NCBI RefSeq assembly: GCF_000016545.1
Contig: NC_009437.1
Span: 411,501-475,500, forward strand
DNA from: Caldicellulosiruptor saccharolyticus DSM 8903
Lineage (GTDB): Bacteria; Bacillota; Thermoanaerobacteria; Caldicellulosiruptorales; Caldicellulosiruptoraceae
Direction: 5' to 3'
DNA: 64,000 nt
Position 1 is the stretch's first letter. The number at the start of each line of letters is the position of its first letter. This document shows positions 35,166 to 44,062 of the stretch, one piece after another. The translations under genes and the position numbers were made by a program. Under the pieces are notes generated by a model. It was not told the DNA's origin, did no database searches, and was given only the letters and a program-made list of their open reading frames with translations.

Positions 35166-35230
35166 TTGACACAGAATTCTTTTAAGCGTAAAATATATAG
35201 CATGCAAAATATTCTTATACGAAATATTTT
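35166..35230 (+). promoter_or_regulatory. marR promoter with inverted repeat
   Basis: TTGACA (35166-35171), 17-bp spacer, TAAAAT (35189-35194). Just after the expected start lies AAAATATTC-N6-GAAATATTTT (35206-35230), a near-perfect inverted repeat of the size MarR dimers bind. Confidence 0.7.
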
Positions 35231-35258
35231 AAAACTAAATATTGAAAGGGGCGCAAAG

Positions 35259-35702
35259 ATGGATGATATAAGCAAAGGACTTAAGATAATTGAGCTTGTG
35301 AAGGAAATAATGAAAATAACAAAGAAAATAGCACGGCACCAGTTTGACCAATTTGACATCACAGCACCTCAGGGTATGCTTTTGGGGCAGCTGATTCGCC
35401 ATGGAAAGATGAAGGTGAGCGATTTGAGCAGAAAACTGGGGCTATCGAACAGCACTGTCTCAGGAATAATTGACAGGCTTGAAAAGCAGGGGATGGTTCA
35501 GAGAATAAGGAGTCAAGAAGACAGAAGAGTTGTGTATGTTGATGTCACACCAAAGTTCAAAGATGCTTTTGAGAAAAATTTTAAGGATATGGAGAAGAGG
35601 TTTGAAGAAATACTCAACAGGGCAGACGAAAAAGAGATAGATACAATATTAAATGGCCTTGAAACCTTAAAAAAGGTTTTAGATAGGTATGTGCACAAAT
35701 AG
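35259..35702 (+). CDS. MarR-family transcriptional regulator
   Basis: 147-aa winged-helix repressor. The DNA-binding core is MKVSDLSRKLGLSNSTVSGIIDRLEKQGMV with the wing RIRSQEDRRVVYVDVTPKF; both ends are helical for dimerisation. AAAGGGG before ATG 35259 sets the start (the frame is open further upstream through the promoter region). An inverted repeat overlaps its promoter, so it probably represses itself and the two ABC exporter genes that follow, with release by a toxic compound the exporter removes. Confidence 0.88.
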   Translation: MDDISKGLKIIELVKEIMKITKKIARHQFDQFDITAPQGMLLGQLIRHGKMKVSDLSRKLGLSNSTVSGIIDRLEKQGMVQRIRSQEDRRVVYVDVTPKFKDAFEKNFKDMEKRFEEILNRADEKEIDTILNGLETLKKVLDRYVHK

Positions 35703-35765
35703 AGATTTGTCTACAATACCTATTTTGGCTATAAAACCAAAAACCAACAAAGAAGGTGAGTCAGC

Positions 35766-37994
35766 TTGACAAAACTGGCAAAGTACTTGAAACCATATGT
35801 CCTCCTATTCTTTATGGCCATCTTTTTTGTAGTTGTTCAAGCTATGAGTGATTTAGCTTTGCCCGATTACATGTCAAACATAGTAAACAAAGGTATCCAG
35901 CAGGGTGGTATAGTGAATGCAGTACCCGAAGCTATAAGAAAGACGCAGATGGATAAACTTTTGCTCTTTGTGTCAGATAGAGACAAGGAAAAGATTTTAA
36001 ATGATTACAAACTAATTGATAGATCAAGTAGTGAGTATGAGAAGTATTTAAAGAAATACCCCCTTTTATCAAAAGAAGCTGTATATGTATTGAAAAAAGT
36101 TGACAATGAAGAGATAGATAAACTGAATATACCCATGGCAAAAGCACTTTTGGCAGTGGCAGGGATTGAAAAGGCAAAAGCAAATGCAAAAAATGGCGTA
36201 ATTGAATTCAGTGGCAAACAGATTCCAGCCAACATAGATATTTTCATGCTTTTGAGCCAGCTTCCAAAGGATCAGCTTCTTAAAATCAGAGAAGAGATAA
36301 ACAAAAAATTTTCTACTTTAGGCGACAGCATGGTTGTGCAGGCAGCAGCTGCTGTAATTAAAGATGAGTATAAAAGGATTGGGATTGATACAGGTGCCAT
36401 TCAAACAAACTATATATTGCGAATAGGACTTTTGATGCTTCTAATTACTCTTTTGAGCGCATTTTCTACTGTGATGGTTGCATTTTTTGGTTCAAAGGTT
36501 GCAGCTGGCGTTGCAAGAGATTTAAGGAAAGACATTTTTACAAAAGTAGAGAGCTTTTCAATAGCTGAATTTGACAAGTTTTCAACGGCTTCTTTGATAA
36601 CAAGAACAACAAACGACATTGCTCAGATACAGATGCTTCTTGTAATTATGATAAGATTGGTATTTTATGCGCCTGTGATGGGCGTTGGAGGAGTATTCAA
36701 AGCTCTTAGCAAGAGCCATTCAATGTCGTGGATTATAGCTTTGGCAGTCGCAATTCTTTTAGGGATTATAGCTGTGCTTTACAAAGTTGCAATGCCAAAG
36801 TTTTTGCTTATGCAAAAGTTGATTGACAGGCTAAATTTGGTTGCTCGCGAGAACTTATCTGGCATTATGGTGGTCAGAGCTTTTAATAGCGAAAAGTTTG
36901 AAGAGGAGAGATTTGACAGGGCAAATCAGGACCTTACCAAAGTAGGGCTTTTTGTAAATAGAAGCATGGCAGTTATGTTTCCAACCATGATGCTTGTTTT
37001 GAACGGAGTTACCCTTTTAATTGTATGGGTGGGAGCTCACCAGATTCAAAACTCAAGTATGCAAGTTGGAGACATGCTTGCGTTCATGCAGTACGCTATA
37101 CAGATTATATTTGCTTTTTTGATGCTATCTGCCCTGTTTATTATGATACCAAGAGCTTCTGTATCTGCACAGCGTATTGCTGAAGTACTTTCAACAGAGC
37201 CTTCTGTAAAAGACCCTAAAAATCCAAAAAGCTTTGATGAGAGCAAAAAAGGCATGGTTGAGTTTAGAAATGTCTCTTTCAAGTACCCCGGTGCAGAGGA
37301 ATATGTTCTAAAGAACATAAGCTTTACAATTTTACCCGGCCAGACAGTTGGCATTATTGGAAGGACAGGCTCAGGGAAGAGCACGCTTGTAAATTTAATT
37401 TTGAGATTTTATGATGCAACAGAAGGTCAAGTTTTAGTTGATGGGGTGGATGTGAAAGAAGTTAAGCAAGAAGACTTGAGAAAGAGAATAGGGTATGTCC
37501 CACAGAAGAGCTGGCTTTTTAGTGGAACTATAAAATCTAATCTCAAATACGGCAGGGATGACGCAACAGACCAAGAGATTGTAGAGGCAGCAGAGATTGC
37601 CCAGGCGCTTGAGTTTATCAATGAAAAGCCCAACAAGTTTGATACCGAGATTGCTCAAGGTGGCACAAATGTGTCAGGTGGACAAAAACAAAGACTTTCT
37701 ATTGCAAGAGCTCTTGTTAAAAAACCTGAGATTTACATCTTTGATGAGAGCTTTTCAGCTCTTGACTTTAGAACAGAACTTGCTCTGAGAAGGAAACTCA
37801 GAGAAAAGCTGAAAGACAGCACAGTTATTATGGTTTCGCAAAGGGTTGCAACTATGATGCATGCTGACCAGATAATAGTATTAGATGATGGTGAGCTTGT
37901 TGGGATAGGAAAACACGAAGAACTTTTAAAAACTTGTCCAACTTATAGAGAAATAGCACTATCACAGCTACCAGAGGAGGAGTTGCTGGTATGA
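35766..37994 (+). CDS. heterodimeric ABC exporter half-transporter (permease-ATPase), first
   Basis: 742-aa half-transporter: six membrane helices and a C-terminal ATPase. The first two helices are separated by an unusually long extracytoplasmic loop (about residues 40-205, Lys/Glu-rich and helical). ATPase motifs: Walker A GRTGSGKST, signature VSGGQKQRLSIARAL, Walker B IYIFDESFSALD. The H-loop has Gln in place of His (MVSQRVATM), so its own Walker site is weakened, as in the degenerate site of heterodimeric exporters. TTG start after AAGGTGAG. The stop overlaps the next start by four bases, tight coupling to the partner. A MarR gene precedes it, pointing to drug or lipid-like compound efflux. 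Confidence 0.88.
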   Translation: MTKLAKYLKPYVLLFFMAIFFVVVQAMSDLALPDYMSNIVNKGIQQGGIVNAVPEAIRKTQMDKLLLFVSDRDKEKILNDYKLIDRSSSEYEKYLKKYPLLSKEAVYVLKKVDNEEIDKLNIPMAKALLAVAGIEKAKANAKNGVIEFSGKQIPANIDIFMLLSQLPKDQLLKIREEINKKFSTLGDSMVVQAAAAVIKDEYKRIGIDTGAIQTNYILRIGLLMLLITLLSAFSTVMVAFFGSKVAAGVARDLRKDIFTKVESFSIAEFDKFSTASLITRTTNDIAQIQMLLVIMIRLVFYAPVMGVGGVFKALSKSHSMSWIIALAVAILLGIIAVLYKVAMPKFLLMQKLIDRLNLVARENLSGIMVVRAFNSEKFEEERFDRANQDLTKVGLFVNRSMAVMFPTMMLVLNGVTLLIVWVGAHQIQNSSMQVGDMLAFMQYAIQIIFAFLMLSALFIMIPRASVSAQRIAEVLSTEPSVKDPKNPKSFDESKKGMVEFRNVSFKYPGAEEYVLKNISFTILPGQTVGIIGRTGSGKSTLVNLILRFYDATEGQVLVDGVDVKEVKQEDLRKRIGYVPQKSWLFSGTIKSNLKYGRDDATDQEIVEAAEIAQALEFINEKPNKFDTEIAQGGTNVSGGQKQRLSIARALVKKPEIYIFDESFSALDFRTELALRRKLREKLKDSTVIMVSQRVATMMHADQIIVLDDGELVGIGKHEELLKTCPTYREIALSQLPEEELLV

Positions 37995-39871
37995 ATGAAG
38001 ACAAGGGAACACAACAAAGAAGTGTGCATGGGATAAGACCTCGAAGGGGTATGGGCCATGGACCGCGTGGTTTTGTCCCCGGTGAGAAAGCAAAAGATTT
38101 TAAAGGTACTATGAAAAAACTTATAAGGTATTTGTCTACCTATAAGATTTCTCTCATAACTGTGCTGGTTTTGGCAATTTTGAGTACCTCATTTTCGATT
38201 GCAGGACCCAAGATTTTGTCAAAGGCAATTACAAAGATCTTTGAAGGTATAATGAACAGAATAACCGGGCAGGGCAGCGGCATAGATTTTGAATATATTG
38301 GAAAGATTTTAATTATCCTACTTGTACTGTACGGGCTCAGCAGCATTTTTGGGTATTTACAAGGATGGATAATGTCTGGTGTGTCGATGAAAATCACATA
38401 TAGATTTAGAAAAGAAATTTCAGAGAAGATAAATAGACTCCCTTTGAAGTATTTCGAAAGCACCAACCAAGGCGAGATTTTATCGAGGATTACAAATGAC
38501 GTTGATACAATTACACAAACACTTAATCAGAGCATGACACAGATAATTACCTCTGTGACAATGGTCCTTGGTGTGCTTGTGATGATGATCAGTATTAACT
38601 GGCTAATGACCTTGGTTGCACTTTTGATCATACCTGCATCTTCAATTATCATTGCCTTTATTATCAAATACTCTCAGAAATATTTTAGACAGCAGCAAGA
38701 TTATTTAGGACATTTAAATGGGCATATAGAGGAAATGTATGGTGGGCATCATATTGTCAAGGCGTTTAATGGCGAGAAAAAGAGTATTGAAAAGTTTGAT
38801 AGCCTTAACAATACATTGTACAATGCTGCTTGGAAGTCGCAGTTTTTGACAGGTGTAATGATGCCGCTTATGAACGTCATAGGCAATTTAGGATATGTAG
38901 TGGTAACCATTTTGGGCAGCTGGCTTGTTATAAAAAATGCAATTGAGATTGGAGATATTCAGGCATTTATACAGTACATCAGGTCATTTACACAGCCGAT
39001 TGCCCAGATTGCAAATATCTCGAACATTTTGCAGCAGACTGCTGCGTGTGCTGAGAGAGTGTTTGAGTTTTTAGAAGAAGAGGAAGAAGTGCCAGATACG
39101 CCAAAACAGATTGATCTTGAGGATATAAAAGGTGAAATTGAGTTTAGGAACGTCAGGTTTGGCTACAGACCAGACAAGATTGTTATAAACAATTTCTCTG
39201 CAAAGATAAAAGCAGGGCAAAAGGTGGCAATTGTTGGACCAACTGGTGCTGGCAAGACTACCATTGTAAAGCTTCTTATGCGGTTTTACGATGTAAATGA
39301 TGGTGCAATTTTGATTGACGGACATGATATAAGAGAATTTTCGCGAAAAGACCTGCGATCTTTATTTGGTATGGTTTTGCAAGACACATGGCTTTACAAT
39401 GGAACTATTAAAGAGAATATAAAATACGGAAAGCCAGATAGCACAGACGAAGAAGTGATAAGAGCAGCAAAGCTTGCCCACATTGACCACTTTATAAGGA
39501 CACTCCCACAAGGGTATGACACAGTGTTAAATGAGGAGACTACGAATATATCTCAAGGTCAAAAACAGCTTTTGACAATTGCACGTGCTATCTTGAAAAA
39601 TCCAAAAATTCTTATACTTGACGAAGCAACAAGCTCTGTTGACACACTCACAGAAATACAAATACAAAAGGCTATGGACAATTTAATGAAAGGAAGAACA
39701 TCCTTTATAATAGCCCACAGGCTTTCTACAATAAGAGATGCTGATTTGATACTAGTCATGGACCATGGGGACATAGTAGAACAGGGTACACACCAAGAAC
39801 TTCTCAAAAAAGGCGGATTTTACGCGAAGCTTTACTATAGCCAGTTTGAAAAAGAAGAGCTGGCAAGTTAA
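37991..39871 (+). CDS. heterodimeric ABC exporter half-transporter (permease-ATPase), second
   Basis: 626-aa partner of the preceding half-transporter. After a basic N-terminus (RSVHGIRPRRGMGHGPRG) come six membrane helices and an ATPase with Walker A GPTGAGKTT, Walker B ILILDEATSSVD and an intact H-loop FIIAHRLSTI. The signature is SQGQ instead of SGGQ (ISQGQKQLLTIARAIL). Combined with the Gln H-loop of the first protein, this makes one catalytic and one degenerate ATP site, the asymmetric design of TM287/288 and BmrCD. GAGGAGG precedes the ATG. A hairpin with U-run ends the operon. Confidence 0.89.
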   Translation: MNEDKGTQQRSVHGIRPRRGMGHGPRGFVPGEKAKDFKGTMKKLIRYLSTYKISLITVLVLAILSTSFSIAGPKILSKAITKIFEGIMNRITGQGSGIDFEYIGKILIILLVLYGLSSIFGYLQGWIMSGVSMKITYRFRKEISEKINRLPLKYFESTNQGEILSRITNDVDTITQTLNQSMTQIITSVTMVLGVLVMMISINWLMTLVALLIIPASSIIIAFIIKYSQKYFRQQQDYLGHLNGHIEEMYGGHHIVKAFNGEKKSIEKFDSLNNTLYNAAWKSQFLTGVMMPLMNVIGNLGYVVVTILGSWLVIKNAIEIGDIQAFIQYIRSFTQPIAQIANISNILQQTAACAERVFEFLEEEEEVPDTPKQIDLEDIKGEIEFRNVRFGYRPDKIVINNFSAKIKAGQKVAIVGPTGAGKTTIVKLLMRFYDVNDGAILIDGHDIREFSRKDLRSLFGMVLQDTWLYNGTIKENIKYGKPDSTDEEVIRAAKLAHIDHFIRTLPQGYDTVLNEETTNISQGQKQLLTIARAILKNPKILILDEATSSVDTLTEIQIQKAMDNLMKGRTSFIIAHRLSTIRDADLILVMDHGDIVEQGTHQELLKKGGFYAKLYYSQFEKEELAS

Positions 39872-39889
39872 TAAGGAAAGCTACCTAAG

Positions 39890-39920
39890 AAAAGTCCTGG
39901 GATTTACCCAGGACTTTTTT
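39890..39920 (+). terminator. rho-independent terminator of the ABC exporter operon
   Basis: AAAAGTCCTGGG pairs with CCCAGGACTTTT around a short loop, followed by TT. Confidence 0.85.
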
Positions 39921-39963
39921 CATAATGAGTTTTCCTGATCATGAAAAATCTACACTTTTACTA

Positions 39964-40791
39964 TTAACTGTTTAGAGTTTTTTTGTATAAATTTGGTGTA
40001 ACTCCAAACTTGTTTTTAAATTCTTTAATAAAATAAGAAATATTTTCATATCCTATGTCATAACACACATTGGTAACATTTTCGAATTTTAATAACTCTT
40101 TTGCTTTATTAAGTTTTAAGTCTTTAATATATTCCTTTGGTGATTTCCCTGTGAACTTTTTAAAGTACTTGGTAAATTCATATTCTTTCATGCTAAATTC
40201 TTTGGCAATATCTGAAATTTTTAATTTGCGCAAATAATTGGTGTTTATATAATCCAAGATATGATATATTTCTGAATTTTTATCGTTTATTATCTTCTCA
40301 GCACCTCTGTATTTGAAGATATCATATACAAACTCTTGAGTATATAAATCAAGGAGAAACTCTCTGTTAACTTTTCTACTTAAGAATGTATCAACAATCT
40401 TTTTGTATGTCTGTGTCAAATCTGGACTGTACTTTCCTACAAAAAATATATTATTGACATTGCCAAGTTCATAAGGTTCAAACTCCATTTTTAGCTTGCT
40501 CAAAACGTGGTTTATTAAATAGCTGTCTATTTCTATAACCAATGCTTTGGTTTTTTCCTTAATTTCTAATTTAACTCTTGAATAAGGCGGCAATATTACA
40601 AAATTATTACTATCATACTTAAATTTTTCAGTCTCATTTATTTCCACATATTTATCTCCTTGGAGAATACTGCAAAATCTCAGATAGTTTTTTGATGAAT
40701 AACTTGCTCTTATATAATTATCGAAATCATAGTAAAATAGTCTAACATGTTCTGCCTCTAAAACGGATGTTGGTGTTAGGTCACTTACCAT
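39964..40791 (-). CDS. AraC-family transcriptional regulator
   Basis: 275-aa regulator. The C-terminal 100 residues contain two helix-turn-helix motifs: KISDIAKEFSMKEYEFTKYF and NVCYDIGYENISYFIKEFKN with FGVTPNLYKK, the AraC signature. The N-terminal 160 residues are cupin-like and would bind the effector. GGGGG lies about eight bases before the ATG. It is divergent from the iron alcohol dehydrogenase gene with about 110 bases between them, so it probably activates that gene; the effector is unknown. Confidence 0.87.
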   Translation of the reverse strand: MVSDLTPTSVLEAEHVRLFYYDFDNYIRASYSSKNYLRFCSILQGDKYVEINETEKFKYDSNNFVILPPYSRVKLEIKEKTKALVIEIDSYLINHVLSKLKMEFEPYELGNVNNIFFVGKYSPDLTQTYKKIVDTFLSRKVNREFLLDLYTQEFVYDIFKYRGAEKIINDKNSEIYHILDYINTNYLRKLKISDIAKEFSMKEYEFTKYFKKFTGKSPKEYIKDLKLNKAKELLKFENVTNVCYDIGYENISYFIKEFKNKFGVTPNLYKKTLNS

Positions 40792-40902
40792 CTCTATACC
40801 CCCGGCAAAAATGAAATATTATTTGCAAAAAAGAATTAGAAGAAGAGAAAAAGTGCATGTTAAAATTATAACAACATTTGCAGCAGATGTGGAGGGGTAA
40901 AT

Positions 40903-42054
40903 GTGAAAACATATAGATTTTACATGCCACCTATTAGTTTGATGGGAAGAGGATGTTTGAAAGATGTTGGGCAAGAAATCAAAGCTTTAGGTTATAAAAA
41001 AGCACTGATTGTAACAGATAAATCATTAGTGAAAATTGGTTTGGTTAAAAAAGTTACTGATATGTTAGATGAAGCAAATATAAATTATGTAATATTTGAT
41101 GAAACAAAACCCAATCCAACAGTAAAGAACGTTGAAGATGGTTTGAAAATGTTAAAAGATAACAATTGCGACTTTTTAATATCAATTGGAGGTGGCTCAC
41201 CACATGATTGTGCCAAAGGTATAGGACTTGTTGCAACTAACGGAGGTTCAATAAAGGACTATGAAGGAGTAAACAAATCACAAAAACCAATACTTCCTCT
41301 TGTTGCTATCAATACAACTGCAGGAACAGGCAGTGAAGTGACAAGGTTTGCAATTATCACTGATGAGGATAGACATGTAAAGATGGCAATAGTTGACTGG
41401 CATGTAACACCACTTATTGCTGTAAATGACCCAGAACTTATGATTGAAATGCCAAAGTCACTAACTGCTGCAACTGGAATGGATGCGTTAACGCATGCTA
41501 TTGAAGCGTATCTATCTACTGATGCAACACCAGTTACAGATGCTTCAGCTTTGATGGCAATTGAACTGATTTTCAAATATCTGAAGAAAGCTGTTGAAAA
41601 TGGCAATGATATTGAAGCAAGAGAAAAAATGGCCTATGCAGAGTATTTGGCAGGGGTTGCATTTAACAATGCAGGTTTGGGCTATGTTCATGCAATGGCA
41701 CATCAATTAGGAGGATTTTATGATTTGCCACATGGGGTGTGCAATGCAGTGTTATTACCACATGTTTTGGCATACAATTTTAAAGCGGTTCCTCACAGAT
41801 TCATTGACATTGCAAAAGCATTGGGAATTGATGTGCAAGGAGCTTCCCAAGAAAAAGTCGGTGAAATGGTAATTGAGGGCATTAAGGATTTGTCAACAGG
41901 AATAGGAATACCAGCTGGTTTGAAAGAATTGGGTGCAAAAGATGAAGACATAAGGACTTTAGCTGAAAATGCTTTAAAAGATGCTTGTGGTTTGACAAAT
42001 CCAAGACAAGCTACTGTAGAAGAAATAATGGAGATTTATAAAGCAGCATTTTAA
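40903..42054 (+). CDS. iron-containing alcohol dehydrogenase
   Basis: 383-aa group III (Fe) alcohol dehydrogenase, close in pattern to 1,3-propanediol dehydrogenase and the clostridial butanol/ethanol enzymes. The NAD-binding loop is [14 protein letters not shown] (94-107). Metal ligands are D194 and H198 ([12 protein letters not shown]), H263 (HAMAHQLGG) and H277 (DLPHGVCNA); H267 is the usual active-site base. GTG start, seven bases after GGAGGGG. A divergent AraC gene likely controls it. Role: reduction of an aldehyde such as acetaldehyde, lactaldehyde or 3-hydroxypropanal to dispose of NADH in fermentation. Lactaldehyde from rhamnose or fucose would fit the class II aldolase elsewhere in the window, but the genes are far apart. 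Confidence 0.92.
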   Translation: MKTYRFYMPPISLMGRGCLKDVGQEIKALGYKKALIVTDKSLVKIGLVKKVTDMLDEANINYVIFDETKPNPTVKNVEDGLKMLKDNNCDFLISIGGGSPHDCAKGIGLVATNGGSIKDYEGVNKSQKPILPLVAINTTAGTGSEVTRFAIITDEDRHVKMAIVDWHVTPLIAVNDPELMIEMPKSLTAATGMDALTHAIEAYLSTDATPVTDASALMAIELIFKYLKKAVENGNDIEAREKMAYAEYLAGVAFNNAGLGYVHAMAHQLGGFYDLPHGVCNAVLLPHVLAYNFKAVPHRFIDIAKALGIDVQGASQEKVGEMVIEGIKDLSTGIGIPAGLKELGAKDEDIRTLAENALKDACGLTNPRQATVEEIMEIYKAAF

Positions 42055-42074
42055 AAAAATTTTTGAAAAAACTT

Positions 42075-42116
42075 AAAGGCGGGCGATTCTGAGGAAGTTG
42101 CCCGCCTTTTAATCTT
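42075..42116 (+). terminator. rho-independent terminator of the alcohol dehydrogenase gene
   Basis: AAAGGCGGGC pairs with GCCCGCCTTT and TAATCTTTT follows. Confidence 0.85.
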
Positions 42117-42153
42117 TTAATGTTGCCTTAAATGAAATTTTATGCTCTGACTG

Positions 42154-43698
42154 TTAATTTAAAATGACAAAAGAATAAGGTTTTATTGAAAAAGCAAGCT
42201 TTCCATTTTTTAAAGACAAGATTTTCCCAGATCCTTTAACTATTTTGCCGGCAAGCTTTATATTAGATGGCAGGGTTATAGTCTTTGATAATTCCTTGCC
42301 TGTGAAATTAAAAATTACAACCATTTTTTGGTTTTTATAAACTCTTGCGAAACTAAGTATATCAAAAGAAGTTTTAATTAGCTGAAAGTCACCTTTTAAT
42401 AACGGTAGGTTCTTTTTTCGGAAACCAATCATATCTCTGTAGAAATTGAGCAGAGAATTTTTGTCTTTTTCTTGTTTTTCAACTGAAGCAACATCAGGGC
42501 CGCTATTGTAAAGGCTCATCTCCCAGTTTGTCTGTCCTTTTTTCCATGTCTCATACCATTTGAATGGCTCTCTAATATATTCATCTGGTTTTTGCCCTTT
42601 CATACCAATTTCTTCACCATAGTAAATGAAAGGATTGCCAGGCAGTGTTAATAATAATGCTGCAGCTAATTTCATTTTGCTATTTGACCCAATTTCAGAA
42701 TAAGCTCTGTTCATATCATGGTTTGTCAAAAATGGTGCATCAACAAATTGGGGATTGACATTTTTGTAGAGATTGTATATTGAAGAGAGGTTATTTTGCA
42801 AAGTTTGAGTATTTTCATATATTACTCCTTCAATGATGTTTTGAGCCACAGTAAAATTAAAACAAGAATCAAATATCTTTGCATATTGCGCTATTCTTTG
42901 AGGGCTGTCCCACACTTCTGCTACAAGGTACACATCTTTTTTAATGCTTCGGCAGAACTTTGCATATTCTTCCCACCACGCAAGAGTATCTTTTTCTCTG
43001 CTCAAAGGATAAATATGCTTTGCGGCATCAAGCCTAAAACCATCTACTCCTTTTTCTAACCAAAACTTGGCGATTTTCTTCATCTCTTCTCTCACAGCTT
43101 TATTGTCAAAATTGAGGTCTGGCATTTCAGACCAAAATATAGCATTGTAGTAACTATCACCCTTTTTATACCATTGTCTTGTGCCAAGGTCTGATGGTTC
43201 ATCAAGGTTTGTGTTTGGTGTTGCCCAGATATAATAGTTTCTGTACTTGCTATTTTTATTACTTGATGCTTCGATAAACCAAGGATGTTTGCTGCTTGTG
43301 TGATTTATCATCATATCTATGATGACTTTGATACCCATCTTGTGAGCCTTTTTTATGAAGTTGACAAAATCCTCATTTGTACCATAGTCGGGATTGACTT
43401 TGTAATAGTCTGTTACATCATATCCGTGATAGCTTGGAGATTCAAATATTGGCATGAGCCAGATGGCATTTACACCTAAGGATTTGATATATGGAAGTTT
43501 TTCAGCCAAACCATTTATGTCACCTATACCATCACCATTACTATCATAAAATGACCTGACAAAAACTTCGTAGAAAATCAGGCCGTCTTTTTTAGTTTGA
43601 GTTGAACTTTGAGAATTAGAAAAACCTGCCAAAAATGAACTGAGCCCAATTATGAAAACGATAGCAAATACAAGTATGTACCTTAAGATTCTCTTCAT
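42154..43698 (-). CDS. secreted GH13 alpha-amylase family enzyme
   Basis: 514-aa alpha-glucan hydrolase. A signal peptide (MKRILRYILVFAIVFIIGLS SFLAG) sends it outside; no lipobox or S-layer domain is present. The (beta/alpha)8 domain carries the four GH13 regions: MMINHT, GFRLDAAKHI (nucleophile Asp), LVAEVW (acid Glu) and FLTNHDMNR (Asp), plus QPIFE-like LMPIFESPSYHGYDVTDYY. The GYDVTDYY and DSNGDGIGDINGL blocks resemble oligo-1,6-glucosidase and neopullulanase-type enzymes. A C-terminal beta domain ends SIKPYSFVILN. AAAGGGG nine bases before ATG 43698 sets the start; TTG 43719 would swallow it. A palindrome with half-site ATGCAAAC lies right at the promoter and recurs before the other GH13 gene at 62.5 kb. 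Confidence 0.9.
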   Translation of the reverse strand: MKRILRYILVFAIVFIIGLSSFLAGFSNSQSSTQTKKDGLIFYEVFVRSFYDSNGDGIGDINGLAEKLPYIKSLGVNAIWLMPIFESPSYHGYDVTDYYKVNPDYGTNEDFVNFIKKAHKMGIKVIIDMMINHTSSKHPWFIEASSNKNSKYRNYYIWATPNTNLDEPSDLGTRQWYKKGDSYYNAIFWSEMPDLNFDNKAVREEMKKIAKFWLEKGVDGFRLDAAKHIYPLSREKDTLAWWEEYAKFCRSIKKDVYLVAEVWDSPQRIAQYAKIFDSCFNFTVAQNIIEGVIYENTQTLQNNLSSIYNLYKNVNPQFVDAPFLTNHDMNRAYSEIGSNSKMKLAAALLLTLPGNPFIYYGEEIGMKGQKPDEYIREPFKWYETWKKGQTNWEMSLYNSGPDVASVEKQEKDKNSLLNFYRDMIGFRKKNLPLLKGDFQLIKTSFDILSFARVYKNQKMVVIFNFTGKELSKTITLPSNIKLAGKIVKGSGKILSLKNGKLAFSIKPYSFVILN

Positions 43699-43718
43699 CG
43701 AAATATTCCCCTTTCTCA

Positions 43719-43742
43719 AATGATATCGTTTGCATTATTATA
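43719..43742 (-). promoter_or_regulatory. -10 box and operator of the amylase gene
   Basis: On the minus strand TATAAT (43742-43737) is followed directly by an 18-bp imperfect palindrome with central CG, AATGCAAACGATATCATT (43736-43719). This is the position of a repressor site over the start point. Its better half, ATGCAAAC, is shared with the GH13 promoter at 62387. Confidence 0.6.
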
Positions 43743-43792
43743 TACCATATGAACTTTTTTGTCTATATTGTCCAATTTGATGCAATAAATCA

Positions 43793-43818
43793 CAAAAAAA
43801 AGAGGGATAAATCCCTCT
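43793..43818 (-). terminator. terminator of the CcdA/His-rich operon
   Basis: AGAGGGA-N4-TCCCTCT with a run of eight U on the minus strand; the stem overlaps the stop codon of the last gene. Confidence 0.8.
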
Positions 43819-44038
43819 ACTTGTTCTCTTCACTTTTAGGTTTATCCAGTGCAACTGATTCTTCACTGTGGTGATGTTGGTGAAACTGATGATCTTTGAG
43901 GTCAGGTGCTTTTTGGGTTTCATTGCTGTGATGGTGGTCATGGCCGTGGCAACCTCTTCCCATCATTGCTTTGTGCATAAAAATATGTGCAAGCAAACAT
44001 CCACTCATTGCAAGAAGTATAAGCAGTGCCTCTTTCAT
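43817..44038 (-). CDS. small histidine-rich membrane peptide (DUF2933-like)
   Basis: 73-aa protein: one hydrophobic helix (ALLILLAMSGCLLAHIFMHK) followed by a tail with a dozen histidines in two clusters (CHGHDHHH and HQFHQHHH) and an acidic end. The helix-CxxxHxxMH-His tail layout resembles DUF2933 proteins that often travel with copper or redox-protein genes, but that is recognition by eye. It probably binds a transition metal at the outer membrane face. AAGGGGG before ATG 44038 sets the start, and the gene follows the membrane spermidine-synthase-like gene by 24 bases, last in a four-gene operon with a CcdA-type thiol transporter. Confidence 0.75.
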   Translation of the reverse strand: MKEALLILLAMSGCLLAHIFMHKAMMGRGCHGHDHHHSNETQKAPDLKDHQFHQHHHSEESVALDKPKSEENK

Positions 44039-44062
44039 CCCTAAATTCCCCCTTCCCATTTC

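Noticed and set aside
43738-43941. 67-codon minus-strand open frame overlapping the His-rich peptide gene
   Set aside because: Out-of-frame with the better supported peptide gene and running through its terminator hairpin.
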